Below, one piece after another: positions 16,813-26,746 of a DNA stretch of 64,000 bases (positions are counted from its first letter, which is position 1; every line of letters starts with the position of its first letter). The stretch spans positions 3,534,001 to 3,598,000 of the forward strand of contig OZ246962.1 of assembly GCA_965232255.1 (NCBI GenBank), given 5' to 3'. This DNA is from Endozoicomonas sp965232255 (GTDB lineage: Bacteria; Pseudomonadota; Gammaproteobacteria; Pseudomonadales; Endozoicomonadaceae). A program made the translations under genes and the position numbers. The notes beneath the pieces were generated by a model. The model ran no database searches. It saw nothing but the letters and a program-made list of their open reading frames with translations, and was not told the DNA's origin.

Positions 16813-19807
16813 CCATAATTAACATGATCAGCGGAAGCACGGAGGAGATGTCTTTAACCCACTCTCGGCCAATATTGAGCCAGTCTTTATTATCATTACC
16901 AATGTACAAGGTATCCCCAGGCATCAGCTTGGGCATTTTGACGTTCCCTGGATTGTTCATATATCCTTCAAGATCGAATTCAAACTGTTCATCACCACGC
17001 CTGATAATGACATTTTCAATATCGGCATCTTCCTTGGTACCACCGGCTTCAGAAATCAAATCAACAATATTAATTTCTGCGCGGTAGATAAATCGTCCGG
17101 TTTTATTGACATCCCCAAGAACAGTGATGGTTTCGTCCTTACCCATCATACTGGCATCGCGAGAATTGATATAAATACCATCGCCTGGTTTGATTTTCGG
17201 TAATAACGACTCATCACCGGTGGCAAAGTATTTGACCAGGTTCACACTGCTAAGACGCTCCTTACCTTCATTACGATGGACGACACGAATATTTGAGAGG
17301 TCAGCATCAGGCGTTGGACCATCAGCAGCGGTGAGAATATCCAGCAAGTCCAGCCGCTCATTAAACGCATAACGACCCGGGCGATTGACTGCGCCAAGAA
17401 TGTAAATGGCTTGTTCTTTGGCCAGCAATACCCACTTTGACTTGTTATCGGTAGGGCTCACTGGTAGCTCAGGAACGACAATGGTCAATCCCCCCATCAA
17501 CTCTGGCAACGCCCCGTCAAGTCCGCCATTATCCATATACCCCTGAAGGTTAAAGTTTTTAACCGTGTTTTTGTCCTGCGCCTCAGGATAAATAAACTTG
17601 ATGTGGGCCACGTCGGCATTCTCTGTAGCGCCACCGGCGTAAGCAAATAAATCCATAAAATCAATATTGCGCGACCACGGATAACGTCCAGGTTTATTGA
17701 CAGCACCAATAATTTTTACTGTTTGGTCTGATTTAAATTTCAACCAGCCCTGATCCTCGCCCGTTTTTTTCGGAACAAGAATAGAATCGCCTTTAAACAC
17801 TTTTGGCAGCTCTTGTAATCGTCCCTCGGAGTATTCATCAAAATTGAATTTTATGACTTCTCCGGTTTTCCTTAGCACTCTGATTGAGGAGGTATCCGCA
17901 TAACGGGTTGGACCTCCGGCATTCGCCAGGATATCCATAAAACTCACATTGGCACCAGTTTCAAAAGAACCAGGCTTGTACACCTGCCCCATAATATAAA
18001 CAACGCTTTCACCAGAGCTGATGGCATCCACCTGTTTTGGCACAAAAATGGTTGTACCCGGTTCGATCAACGGCAAATCCTTGCCATTATCAAGAAACGA
18101 TTTCAGGTTAAACAGGACTGGTTCTCCCCTGGCAATCAGGCGAATCTGTTCAACATTGGCATAACGGGTCACGCCGCCAGACAACAGTAGAATATCCACC
18201 AGAGAGATGTTCTCCTTGTATTTGTGGACACCGGGTTTCGTGACTTCGCCAAAGACTTTGATGGAATCCGGATTCTCTGTAGGATCATCAGCCAGAACTG
18301 CTGTTTCGTCCTTAATCGGGACGTAGACGGTCGCTCCTTTAGACAGATAAGTCTTATTTTTCGTCTGACCAAACTTCATAAATTCGGCCAGACTGAACAG
18401 ACTGGCACGACCATTGTTGATGACACGAATTTTCTGGTCATCTGCAAAACGCGTAACACCGCCGGCCAGGAGCAAGGCATCAATGGCAGTCATATTTTCC
18501 TTGTAGGCCAAACTCCCGGGCTTAATCACCTCGCCAATCACTTTGATTGCATCTGGGTCCTGAGTGGGATCAATAGAGGCATCTTCAGCGCTTTTGCCAT
18601 AAACATTGCCAAGTTCCGGCGAAGAAGGTACAAAAATTGTGTCCAAAGATTGAATGGGCGGCAGATATTGATCATCGCCCGTGTTCAGATATTTTCTGAA
18701 ATCAACGGTCTGCTCATCTGCATCACGTTTCAACTTTATTCTGTTTAGCAACGCGCCTTCACGAAAGCCACCAGCGCTATTGATGGCCATCTGAATATTG
18801 CCGGTACTTGGTAGCACTACTTCACCTGGTTTTTCCACATAACCAAGCACTGTAACCAGTATCTTCTTTTCCTGCAGATAGATATCAATATTGTCCAGCC
18901 CCAGAAAGTAGACCGATAATTCATTAATTATCTTTTCTTTTGCGCGGTTTATATCAAGACCAACAATATTAACCTCACCAACTTCCGGCAAAATAATATC
19001 ACCGGATCGGTTTATCAAAAACTGCTCATCAAAACCAGACTCTCCGGGAAAGCGGATAATCAACGTATCGCCAGATTGCAACAAGTAACGCCTGGCATCA
19101 CTTATCGTTGGCAGGGGAGTAACGGACTCTTCTGATGCTATTGGTTTAGCGATGGGCACTAAAGAGCTTGCAACCGAAAGGCTTCCGGATGCGTTTTCAG
19201 GGACATCCAGTTTTTGTTCAAGAGAGACAATCTTCCGTTCAGGGGGAGTAACAATAGGGAGTTTCTCGCGCAGATAAATCAAGACTGCATCATCAGCGGC
19301 CAGAGCCCAGTCACTTCTTTGTCCAAGTGGTACCGGAATCTGCTCCGTGCCTCTGATCAAAGTCACATCTGCATCAAACAGCGTGTCATTGTAAAGGTCG
19401 TGATAAACATTCAGGCTAGCCAGGGGGAGATTAGCTGGAACCTGGTACTTGCCAGGGCTATTAATATCCCCAAGCACTGAAACAGCCACCAGACTCTGAG
19501 GATCGAAATAACTGATAACATCGGTCGCAGACAGTGCAGGTGTTGCTATGCGTATTTTCTCAATGGCTGACTCTTGATCCAGCCCTGAAAGGCTAATCGT
19601 TGGTGCTCCTGAAAAAGCAATTTCCATGGAGTCATTGATGGTCACAATCTCAGCAGGCACACGCTCATCGTTTGGTGTGATCAAAAAAATACCTTGTTTG
19701 GCAACCTGCATGCTGCCCAAAACCTGTCCGGACAAGAGAGCCAGACACATGATGAAAACCAGAGTTTTCACCATTACCACACCGCTGGAAAAATTCATTT
19801 TCTTCAT
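16802..19807 (-). CDS. Multi-SLBB polysaccharide export protein (Wza-like)
   Basis: A 1001-residue exported protein, far longer than Wza (about 380). A signal peptide (VKTLVFIMCLALLSGQVLG) opens it. A Poly_export-type domain is seen at YLLQSGDTLIIRFPGESGF and INRSGDIILPEVGEV. Eight SLBB modules follow the pattern V-x-G-x-V-x-x-P-G: GDINSPGKY, GYVEKPGEV, GEVIKPGSL, GEVTKPGVH, GQVYKPGSF, GAVNKPGRY, GAVNRPGRY and GDVNKTGRF. The C-terminus ends in a hydrophobic helix (VLPLIMLIMGG), as expected for the outer-membrane helix of Wza. ATG 19807 is chosen over TTG 19843, since it directly begins the signal peptide. Likely the outer-membrane exit for the polymer made by the rightward arm. Confidence 0.9.
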   Translation of the reverse strand: MKKMNFSSGVVMVKTLVFIMCLALLSGQVLGSMQVAKQGIFLITPNDERVPAEIVTINDSMEIAFSGAPTISLSGLDQESAIEKIRIATPALSATDVISYFDPQSLVAVSVLGDINSPGKYQVPANLPLASLNVYHDLYNDTLFDADVTLIRGTEQIPVPLGQRSDWALAADDAVLIYLREKLPIVTPPERKIVSLEQKLDVPENASGSLSVASSLVPIAKPIASEESVTPLPTISDARRYLLQSGDTLIIRFPGESGFDEQFLINRSGDIILPEVGEVNIVGLDINRAKEKIINELSVYFLGLDNIDIYLQEKKILVTVLGYVEKPGEVVLPSTGNIQMAINSAGGFREGALLNRIKLKRDADEQTVDFRKYLNTGDDQYLPPIQSLDTIFVPSSPELGNVYGKSAEDASIDPTQDPDAIKVIGEVIKPGSLAYKENMTAIDALLLAGGVTRFADDQKIRVINNGRASLFSLAEFMKFGQTKNKTYLSKGATVYVPIKDETAVLADDPTENPDSIKVFGEVTKPGVHKYKENISLVDILLLSGGVTRYANVEQIRLIARGEPVLFNLKSFLDNGKDLPLIEPGTTIFVPKQVDAISSGESVVYIMGQVYKPGSFETGANVSFMDILANAGGPTRYADTSSIRVLRKTGEVIKFNFDEYSEGRLQELPKVFKGDSILVPKKTGEDQGWLKFKSDQTVKIIGAVNKPGRYPWSRNIDFMDLFAYAGGATENADVAHIKFIYPEAQDKNTVKNFNLQGYMDNGGLDGALPELMGGLTIVVPELPVSPTDNKSKWVLLAKEQAIYILGAVNRPGRYAFNERLDLLDILTAADGPTPDADLSNIRVVHRNEGKERLSSVNLVKYFATGDESLLPKIKPGDGIYINSRDASMMGKDETITVLGDVNKTGRFIYRAEINIVDLISEAGGTKEDADIENVIIRRGDEQFEFDLEGYMNNPGNVKMPKLMPGDTLYIGNDNKDWLNIGREWVKDISSVLPLIMLIMGGI

Positions 19808-19975
19808 TGCGAAACCTGCTCGGCATAATGGGTATTTTGCCAAACTGATTTAACGTCATCTGGGAAAATCAAGAACATAAGACCATCAGAGATAACTCTC
19901 AAATGACACTTACTAAGAAATAAATGCCAGGCAGTTTGTCCACCTGACAATTCGCAGGAAAGTAATACTAAACTA

Positions 19976-20308
19976 TTACTTTTTTGACAGATACTCTTCA
20001 ACACTCTCATATTGCCTGATCGTCTGGTTAATCCTGAGCATTGTCAACAATTTGTCAGGCTTTCCATTAACACCAAGCAATCCGAGATCTCTACTTTCAA
20101 TCTTTAGACGCTTATAAAGAAATACCAACGCACCTATTCCGGAAGAATCGAGTTCACTGACCAAACTCATATCCACAAGCACATCACCAGCACAATGTTT
20201 TATCAAGTGATCAAAATGACCTCTTACCTCATTAACCGTGTCTGCATCAAACTTGGTCTGCAATTCAATAACGTCACAGCTACTGGCTTGATAAGTCGCG
20301 TATTCCAT
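19976..20308 (-). CDS. STAS-domain protein (anti-sigma factor antagonist type)
   Basis: A 110-residue single STAS domain like SpoIIAA/RsbV. The phosphorylation loop is VSELDSSGIGALVFLYKRL (about 50-68), and the second serine of D-S-S-G (S56) is the expected phosphosite. In partner-switching systems such proteins bind a kinase/anti-sigma factor when unphosphorylated. No kinase or PP2C phosphatase gene lies nearby. ATG 20308 follows GGAG. It is upstream of the SLBB export gene on the same strand (168 bases), so it probably heads the leftward arm of the exopolysaccharide locus, comparable to STAS proteins that set biofilm polymer synthesis in other bacteria. Confidence 0.88.
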   Translation of the reverse strand: MEYATYQASSCDVIELQTKFDADTVNEVRGHFDHLIKHCAGDVLVDMSLVSELDSSGIGALVFLYKRLKIESRDLGLLGVNGKPDKLLTMLRINQTIRQYESVEEYLSKK

Positions 20309-20585
20309 TACATGTTACTCCGAACTCCAACACTTTTAGTTACTCCTCAAATAAAGTGAAGCAGAAGAATTAATTGAAAGGTTCTTAATTATGTTAGACG
20401 ACTTAAAACAACAATAAGTCGTTATGGCAACTTTTATTTTTATTGTCTTTTTAAGCAGCCGTCACATTTAACTCTATAGTTAAAATTGAAACGGATTATT
20501 AGCTTCACACAATTAACTAGCCAGTATTCAGAAAAAACGTTGTATCCAGATAACTGAATCAAAGGCGACCATCTGAAGTCATTAT
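20309..20585. other. Divergent promoter region of the exopolysaccharide locus
   Basis: 277 AT-rich bases separate the leftward STAS gene and the rightward GGDEF-EAL gene and must hold both promoters. I see no reliable consensus boxes. Confidence 0.5.
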
Positions 20586-22673
20586 ATGGATACAGACAAG
20601 AGCATTCATTCCAGGGAACACCTTTCAGTCAAACTGCTTAAAGCCGTTCTGTTTGGTGCCTGTGTGTTGGGCATTGGCTTGAGTCTGGTGCAAATTTTCC
20701 TGGATGCTCACCAGTCCAGTCGAGCCATTGACCGTAAAGCCAGAGAAATGCTGGCCATGATCAACGAACCGGCTAGCCGGGCCGTGTCCCGTCAGGATGC
20801 CGGCATGGGTCAAGAGGTGTTAAATGGGTTGATGGCCATGAAATCGGTGCAAGTGGCCGCCATTCGCCTGGATGGTGCTCCCGAGCTGGCTATGGTGGAA
20901 AGACCGGTTTTTGCCTCTCGCTATCGGCTGCTGTCCGATTATATTTTTGACCCAATCCGAATCTATCGTGATGATCTTTATGGGCAGAAACCCGATAAAA
21001 AATACCTTGGCGAGCTGATTCTCTCCATTGATACAGCACACGAAGGCAAAGCTCTTATTCAACGTTCCGTGGTCGTCTTCTTTGCCGGCATCACCAGAGC
21101 TATCGCCATGGCGCTGTTGCTCTACCTGATTTACTCAACGCTACTCACCAAACCACTTAACCGCCTGATACGACACCTATCTTCCATCAATCCACAAAAA
21201 CCGGGCCAGCAACAGTTACCCATGCCCAAGGGTAATGAAAATAATGAGCTGGGCATCTGGGTGAAAACCGCCAATAAGCTGTTGACCTCTATTGATCATC
21301 ATCACAACCTGCGTCAAAAAGCCGAAGCCCGTATCATGCGGCTATCTCAGTACGATTACCTGACCCGACTGCCAAATCGGCGTACTATTCAAAATCAGAT
21401 CAACAAACTGATCAAAAAAGCCTCACATAAAAATGAGAACATCGCCCTGCTCTGCCTCGGACTGGACGACTTTAAATCGCTTAATGCCCAGGTCAATTTC
21501 AATGCTGCCGAACATATCCTGGTAAAAATCTCTGATCGACTAAGAAATCACCTAAGCAACCGAGCCTATCTTGGGCGCCTTGGTGAAGATCAGTTTGCCA
21601 TCATTCAAACGCGGGTTGACCACCCCTACGAAGCGGCCGAAATGGCCCAGGCTCTGATCAAACAGTTGGATCAACCCTTTGAGATCAACAATGAACAGCT
21701 GAGCATTAGCGCAACCGTTGGCGTAACACTCTTTCCCGATGATGGAGAGGATGTCGATACTCTGCTACAGCAAGCCGAATTTGCCATGATTATGGCCAAA
21801 TCCAGAAGCCGCAACCGTTATCAGTTTTATGTTGCCACTATCGACACAGAAATACGCCAGCGCAAAAAACTGGAGATGGACTTGCATAACGCACTCCAAC
21901 ACGATGAGTTAAGCCTGGTTTTCCAGCCCCAGTGTAACTATCAACAGGGTAAGCTAATTGGTGCGGAGGCACTGCTGCGTTGGGAGCACCCGGAGAAAGG
22001 CCTGATTTCACCAGATATGTTCATTCCTATGGCCGAGCACAGTCTGGACATTATCCCCATAGGCGACTGGGTGCTGGAAAACGTCTGCCAACAACTGCAT
22101 CAATGGCATCTTGATGGCCATAGGAATCTACGCATGGCCGTTAACCTTTCCGCCATTCAATTGCAGGACCAGGGCATTGTCGAGCGCATTGCCAATTTGC
22201 TGGACAAATACCAGATTCCATCCGGCGCACTCGAATTGGAAGTGACCGAAACGGCCATTATCGAAGATGTTGCAGCCTCAAAAACCCAACTGGAAAACAT
22301 TAAAAATACTGGTGTGACGCTGGCCCTGGACGATTTTGGTACTGGCTACTCATCGCTCGGTTACCTGAAACAATTTCCCTTCGACAAGATCAAAATCGAC
22401 AAATCGTTTGTCGAAGGATTGCCAGAGAACAGAGGTAATGTCGGCATTGTCGAAGCCATTGTTCAGATTGGTAAAAGCTTCGGCCTGAAAGTGTTGGCGG
22501 AGGGCGTTGAAACCATTGAACAAGAGACGTTTCTGACTGCCACCGGCTGCCAGGAAGGTCAGGGTTATTACTATGGCAAACCACTGTCGCCAACGGATTT
22601 TATTGCCCACCTGACCAGTCAGGCACCGCGGGCCAGCAAATCAGATCACCCAGATTCTGGAGAGAACTATTAA
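20586..22673 (+). CDS. Membrane GGDEF-EAL protein, probable c-di-GMP phosphodiesterase
   Basis: A 695-residue inner-membrane protein. Helix 1 is at about 18-38 and helix 2 at about 162-186, bracketing a ~120-residue periplasmic sensor. A HAMP-like linker then leads to the GGDEF domain (about 255-415). It keeps YDYLTRLPNRR, but the active-site loop reads L-G-E-D-Q-F (332-337) instead of G-G-D-E-F, so it is predicted to make no c-di-GMP. The EAL domain is intact: GAEALLRWEHP (459-469), MAVNLSAIQL, EVTETAI and LDDFGTGYSS (581-590). It should degrade c-di-GMP, perhaps with the GGDEF domain as GTP sensor. The stop overlaps the next start (TAATG), so it is translationally coupled to the glycosyltransferase and belongs to the locus. 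Confidence 0.9.
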   Translation: MDTDKSIHSREHLSVKLLKAVLFGACVLGIGLSLVQIFLDAHQSSRAIDRKAREMLAMINEPASRAVSRQDAGMGQEVLNGLMAMKSVQVAAIRLDGAPELAMVERPVFASRYRLLSDYIFDPIRIYRDDLYGQKPDKKYLGELILSIDTAHEGKALIQRSVVVFFAGITRAIAMALLLYLIYSTLLTKPLNRLIRHLSSINPQKPGQQQLPMPKGNENNELGIWVKTANKLLTSIDHHHNLRQKAEARIMRLSQYDYLTRLPNRRTIQNQINKLIKKASHKNENIALLCLGLDDFKSLNAQVNFNAAEHILVKISDRLRNHLSNRAYLGRLGEDQFAIIQTRVDHPYEAAEMAQALIKQLDQPFEINNEQLSISATVGVTLFPDDGEDVDTLLQQAEFAMIMAKSRSRNRYQFYVATIDTEIRQRKKLEMDLHNALQHDELSLVFQPQCNYQQGKLIGAEALLRWEHPEKGLISPDMFIPMAEHSLDIIPIGDWVLENVCQQLHQWHLDGHRNLRMAVNLSAIQLQDQGIVERIANLLDKYQIPSGALELEVTETAIIEDVAASKTQLENIKNTGVTLALDDFGTGYSSLGYLKQFPFDKIKIDKSFVEGLPENRGNVGIVEAIVQIGKSFGLKVLAEGVETIEQETFLTATGCQEGQGYYYGKPLSPTDFIAHLTSQAPRASKSDHPDSGENY

Positions 22674-23785
22674 TGTCTGACCGCCCTATTGTACTGTTGC
22701 TGGATTCACGCCAGGTCGGCGGCATAGAGACTCATGTTTATCAGTTGAGTCAGGCATTGTGCCGCAATAACTGGCCAGTGCAGATATGGTTTTACCAACG
22801 CTATCAGAATGAGCATCCTCTGGAAGAACAATTAAAAGCGGCAAAGTTAATCACAGACTCTGCCAGACAAAATAACCGCGCAAAGATTACCGTGCACTAC
22901 CTCAGCGGTAAAACTCACCAACTGATTGCCAAAATCCACAAGACCCGTCCATTGCTGCTGCATACTCACGGCTACAAAGCCAGTATTTTCGGAAGACTGG
23001 GCGCCGTACTAAACAAAACACCGGTAGTGTCCACATTTCACAATGGTGACCCCGGTGAGGGTATGGTTCGCCTGTATACACTTATTGATCAACTGACCAG
23101 CGTCGTCTCAGAAAATATCGTGGTCAGTGATGAGATTGCCAAACGGCGCATTCACGCGCCCCAGACCATCAACAACTTTGTGCACGTACCGGCCTATCCG
23201 CGTTCGTCAGGTCAGGCAATCGCTTTTGTCGGCCGCTTGAGTTACGAAAAAGGACCTGACCTGTTTTTGCAGCTTGCCCGGCATCAGCCATTGTTGCCAT
23301 TTCGACTGTACGGCACTGGCCCCATGGCTGAGCATCTGCAAAAACAGCAACTTGACAATGTTCAGTTCATGGGACATGTGCCGTCTATGGGACCGCACTG
23401 GCGTGAGGTCGGTCTGCTGTGCATTACCTCGCGCTTTGAAGGACTGCCCATGGTGGCACTGGAAGCTATGGCCCACGGCGTGCCGGTCTTGAGTTTTCCC
23501 CTTGGTGGCCTACCCAAACTGATTACCCAGGGATTTAACGGCTGGATCTCGCCAGCAGGGGATCTCAAAGCCATGGGCAACCTGTTGCAGTTTTGGTCTG
23601 CGTTGCCAGCACCGATCAAATGGCAGCTCAATGAAGCTTCTGTGGCTACCATCAACAGCCGTTATTCCAGCCAGGTAATTCTGCCGCAAATCCTTGCCAT
23701 TTATGAAAAAGCGGTGCGGGCAAAAGGGCTTTCCTGGCCAGAAAGAATCAATAACAAGGCTTACCTGGTCAAAGAGAGTCAATAA
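22673..23785 (+). CDS. Glycosyltransferase, GT4-like
   Basis: A 370-residue GT-B glycosyltransferase that adds a sugar from a nucleotide donor to the lipid-linked repeat unit. The N-terminal half opens with LLLDSRQVGGIETHVYQL, the G-G-[IM]-E acceptor loop. The C-terminal donor domain has FVGRLSYEKGPDLFL and SRFEGLPMVALEAMAHGVPV, the E-G-x-P and E-A-M-A-x-G-x-P motif of the family. Its ATG overlaps the stop of the GGDEF-EAL gene by one base. Sugar specificity is not readable from sequence. Confidence 0.9.
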   Translation: MSDRPIVLLLDSRQVGGIETHVYQLSQALCRNNWPVQIWFYQRYQNEHPLEEQLKAAKLITDSARQNNRAKITVHYLSGKTHQLIAKIHKTRPLLLHTHGYKASIFGRLGAVLNKTPVVSTFHNGDPGEGMVRLYTLIDQLTSVVSENIVVSDEIAKRRIHAPQTINNFVHVPAYPRSSGQAIAFVGRLSYEKGPDLFLQLARHQPLLPFRLYGTGPMAEHLQKQQLDNVQFMGHVPSMGPHWREVGLLCITSRFEGLPMVALEAMAHGVPVLSFPLGGLPKLITQGFNGWISPAGDLKAMGNLLQFWSALPAPIKWQLNEASVATINSRYSSQVILPQILAIYEKAVRAKGLSWPERINNKAYLVKESQ

Positions 23786-23841
23786 CAGAGCGGTGTCGGG
23801 CTACTAACTAATAAGAGTCCCACCCGATTGAGTACGGTGAC

Positions 23842-25272
23842 ATGGAACTTGGTCAACACGTCATAAAAGGATTAAAAGTTGGTGCCTTGCTACGCCTGGC
23901 TGCACAAATATTTACCTGGCTCAATACCCTTATTCTGATCCGTCTGTTAACGCCCGACGACTATGGCCTGATGGCCATGACCATGGCCTTTATTGGTATC
24001 TTTGCCCTGATGGGGGACTTTGGTATTGGCAAGGCCATCATCCAGGCAAAAGAGCTGTCCCCCACTCAGCTGCGCCAGGCATTTACTATTAACATTGTCT
24101 CCTGTCTGACTTTTTTCGGTCTGTTTGTCACGGTTGCCCCAGCGATTGCCAGCTTCTTCGATGAGCCGAGAGTCACCGTGCTGGTTCAGGCTGTGGCCTG
24201 TCAGCATCTGGTCATGATTTTCCATACCGTGCCTTTCGCCGTGACCAGTCGGCGAATGCTGTTCAAGGAGCGGGAAAAAGTACAATTTTACAGCGCCATG
24301 CTGACCAGCGTAGTTACGATTGCCATGGCTGCAGCCGGACTGGGAGTGTGGGCACTGATTCTCGGCCATCTGTTTATGCGACTAGCGTTGGCTATCGGCT
24401 ACAACCTGATTGCGCCCTGCCGGGTCTGGCCAACACTCAATTTTCAGGGTTTTTCCGGTATGGCCGGATTCAGCGGCATTGCCACGGTGAACGATGTATT
24501 GCGTTATTTTGTCAATATCTTTGCCAGTATCAGCATTGGGCGCCTGTTAACCAAAGTGGATTTAGGAATATTTTCCGTTGCTCGAAACCTGGCTAATTTG
24601 CCCAGTGACAAAATCGGGGAGCTGCTTAACCATCTTGGACTATCGTCATTTGCCAAGCTACAGAACGAACCGGCGGTCGCCGGCCAGTACCTGTACAAAT
24701 CGACCCAGTTGGCCGCGTTGGTGCTGTTTCCCACGTACTTTGGTATGTATGCGGTTGCTCCGGAGCTAATTCCCCTGGTTCTGTCGGATAAGTGGGCTGT
24801 CGCCATTGTTCCCTTTCAGATTCTTTGCCTGACCAGTCCACTGCGAATGCTGTCAGAAATGATGGCAACCGGTATTACCGCCTTGGGTAAACCAGCCAGA
24901 AACAGTCGCGCCCTGTTGTTAACTATTGCCACATTGCCGCTGTTGTTTGTTGGGATTCAATATGGGGTGGCAGGTGCCTGCTGGGCGTGGCTGGTTATTA
25001 ACCTGGCCAGTTTCGCCTGTCATCTGAGGTTTATGCTGCCGATATTTGTATTGAAACACTCAACATTCCTCAAAGCGTTATTACCGTCGCTGACCAGCTC
25101 CACTGTCATGTTGCTGAGTTTGCTGCTATTGCGCGAGCATCTGAGCGCTGAGATGCCTGAGGCTCTGTTGCTAATTGTGATGATTATGGCAGGTGTCGTG
25201 TTATTTTCAGTGACCCAGTTGTTGCTCTTTCGTCGTCAGTTATTTACCGCGTTGGGTTATTTAAGGCACTAA
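23842..25272 (+). CDS. Polysaccharide flippase, Wzx-like (MOP superfamily)
   Basis: A 476-residue membrane protein with about 12-14 predicted helices. The N-terminus GLKVGALLRLAAQIFTWLNTL and RLLTPDDYGLMAMTMAFIGI are typical of the polysaccharide_synt/MOP exporters, as is the conserved loop GRLLTKVDLGIFSVARNLA. Such flippases move the undecaprenyl-linked repeat unit across the inner membrane. A homologous role in lipopolysaccharide is possible, but the neighbours (Wzz, SLBB protein) favour exopolysaccharide. Start ATG 23842. Confidence 0.9.
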   Translation: MELGQHVIKGLKVGALLRLAAQIFTWLNTLILIRLLTPDDYGLMAMTMAFIGIFALMGDFGIGKAIIQAKELSPTQLRQAFTINIVSCLTFFGLFVTVAPAIASFFDEPRVTVLVQAVACQHLVMIFHTVPFAVTSRRMLFKEREKVQFYSAMLTSVVTIAMAAAGLGVWALILGHLFMRLALAIGYNLIAPCRVWPTLNFQGFSGMAGFSGIATVNDVLRYFVNIFASISIGRLLTKVDLGIFSVARNLANLPSDKIGELLNHLGLSSFAKLQNEPAVAGQYLYKSTQLAALVLFPTYFGMYAVAPELIPLVLSDKWAVAIVPFQILCLTSPLRMLSEMMATGITALGKPARNSRALLLTIATLPLLFVGIQYGVAGACWAWLVINLASFACHLRFMLPIFVLKHSTFLKALLPSLTSSTVMLLSLLLLREHLSAEMPEALLLIVMIMAGVVLFSVTQLLLFRRQLFTALGYLRH

Positions 25273-25285
25273 GGCAGGCATACCA

Positions 25286-26746
25286 TTGCGACAACTGAAT
25301 CTGGAGCGGCTGTTTGTTAATCGTTATCAGACGGTAACGGTGACAATCTATTGCGCCCTGGCGGCACTTCCCAGTCTGATATTTCCGCACCCGATTGCCC
25401 TGCTCCCCCTGGCGGTTATTCCGCTGGGCTTGATGTTTATTCTGCGCAAACCCTTTGTGGTGTGCCTGACGTTTATCATGTTCTCTTTTTTTCGGCTACA
25501 CGAAGTGTTCCCCCAACTGGACCCCATTAAAATCCCGCTACTGACAGCGCTGGGCTCCTACTTCGTGCTGGCCTGGCATATCATTCTGACCCAGAAGGTA
25601 CAGGTTTACTGGCGTCATGAACATACGATTTTTGCCCGATTCTTCGGTTGGGTGGTTTTGGGCATCGCCTTTTCCAGCTATCCGCCAGTGGCCTTTGGCA
25701 GCTTTACCAGTGTTTATGTGAAAATTGGCATTATGGTGCTGGCCATATCCTGGCTGATGACCGAGCACTGGCACTTCAAACTGGCTCATCTGCTGATTAT
25801 CTGCTCCGGTCTGGCGGTGGGCGGAGTCACGCTGTACAACAACGCCAATGGCATTGGCATGGTAGAAGAAACTCGCGTCACCATTCCCGGTACCAGCCTT
25901 GGGGATCCTAACGATCTCTCGCTGGTGCTGAGTTTTCCCATGAGCTATGCCGTGGCTCTGGCCACCACCAAAGGTACCGGCAAATTTCGCACGCTGCTTG
26001 GACTGGTGGGCATTGTCGTTTTTGTCAGCTCCATTATTGCCACCCAGAGTCGGGGCGGCTTGTTAGCGACAGTGGCCGTATTCGGGATTTTTGGGCTACG
26101 CATCATCAAATCCAAATTGTTGCTAATCAGTATTGGCAGTTTTGGCTTGTTGATCCTGGTGGCCGCTGCCGGCATCAGCGACCGTAAATCCGGAGGTGCC
26201 GCCGAGGATGGAGTGGATGAGTCGGCAATGGGTCGTATCCATGCCTGGGAAGCCGCTTTTAACATGGGCGTGAGAAACCCGATGACTGGTGTTGGCTTAT
26301 CTTTGTTTCTTGATAATTACTGGAATTACGCCACTCATAGCCGGGCTGAAGGTAAGGCTCATGTAACCCATAGCACTTGGTTTCAGGTATTAGCTGAGTC
26401 CGGTTTTGTCGGGCTGGGGCTGTTTGGCTTTATGATTTTTACCATTTTCATGTCCATACGCAGCTCGCTGACCAGGCTGGACCGCAATAAAGGTTCACCA
26501 CAATACGATCCCCATATGTCAGCCATTGCCGTGGGCACTTATGCCGGGCTGGCGGGTTTTTGTGTCTCCGGTACGTTCTTGAGTCAGGGTTTTCTCTGGC
26601 CGGTCTACATTATTACCGCCATCAGCATTGCCATCGCCAATTACATGGACAAGAACTATCCGCCGACAGCAGTACAAGAGCCAGCGTCTACAGTTAACGA
26701 AGCAGAAAAAACAAAACCCGGTAAGGACTTGCCAAATGCTCGATAG
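25286..26746 (+). CDS. O-antigen ligase/polymerase-family protein (Wzy-like)
   Basis: A 486-residue polytopic membrane protein with roughly 11-12 helices. A periplasmic loop holds the family's conserved arginine/histidine region: QSRGGLLATVAVFG, followed by ISDRKSGGA, MGRIHAWEAAF, NPMTGVGL and HVTHSTWFQVLAESGFVGL (the H-x-x-W/S-E-x-G-x-x-G signature). In this setting it should polymerise repeat units in the periplasm. The frame opens at TTG 25286, which has only a weak AGG upstream; no ATG occurs until about residue 50, so the start is uncertain. It overlaps the acyltransferase by 11 bases. Confidence 0.88.
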   Translation: MRQLNLERLFVNRYQTVTVTIYCALAALPSLIFPHPIALLPLAVIPLGLMFILRKPFVVCLTFIMFSFFRLHEVFPQLDPIKIPLLTALGSYFVLAWHIILTQKVQVYWRHEHTIFARFFGWVVLGIAFSSYPPVAFGSFTSVYVKIGIMVLAISWLMTEHWHFKLAHLLIICSGLAVGGVTLYNNANGIGMVEETRVTIPGTSLGDPNDLSLVLSFPMSYAVALATTKGTGKFRTLLGLVGIVVFVSSIIATQSRGGLLATVAVFGIFGLRIIKSKLLLISIGSFGLLILVAAAGISDRKSGGAAEDGVDESAMGRIHAWEAAFNMGVRNPMTGVGLSLFLDNYWNYATHSRAEGKAHVTHSTWFQVLAESGFVGLGLFGFMIFTIFMSIRSSLTRLDRNKGSPQYDPHMSAIAVGTYAGLAGFCVSGTFLSQGFLWPVYIITAISIAIANYMDKNYPPTAVQEPASTVNEAEKTKPGKDLPNAR

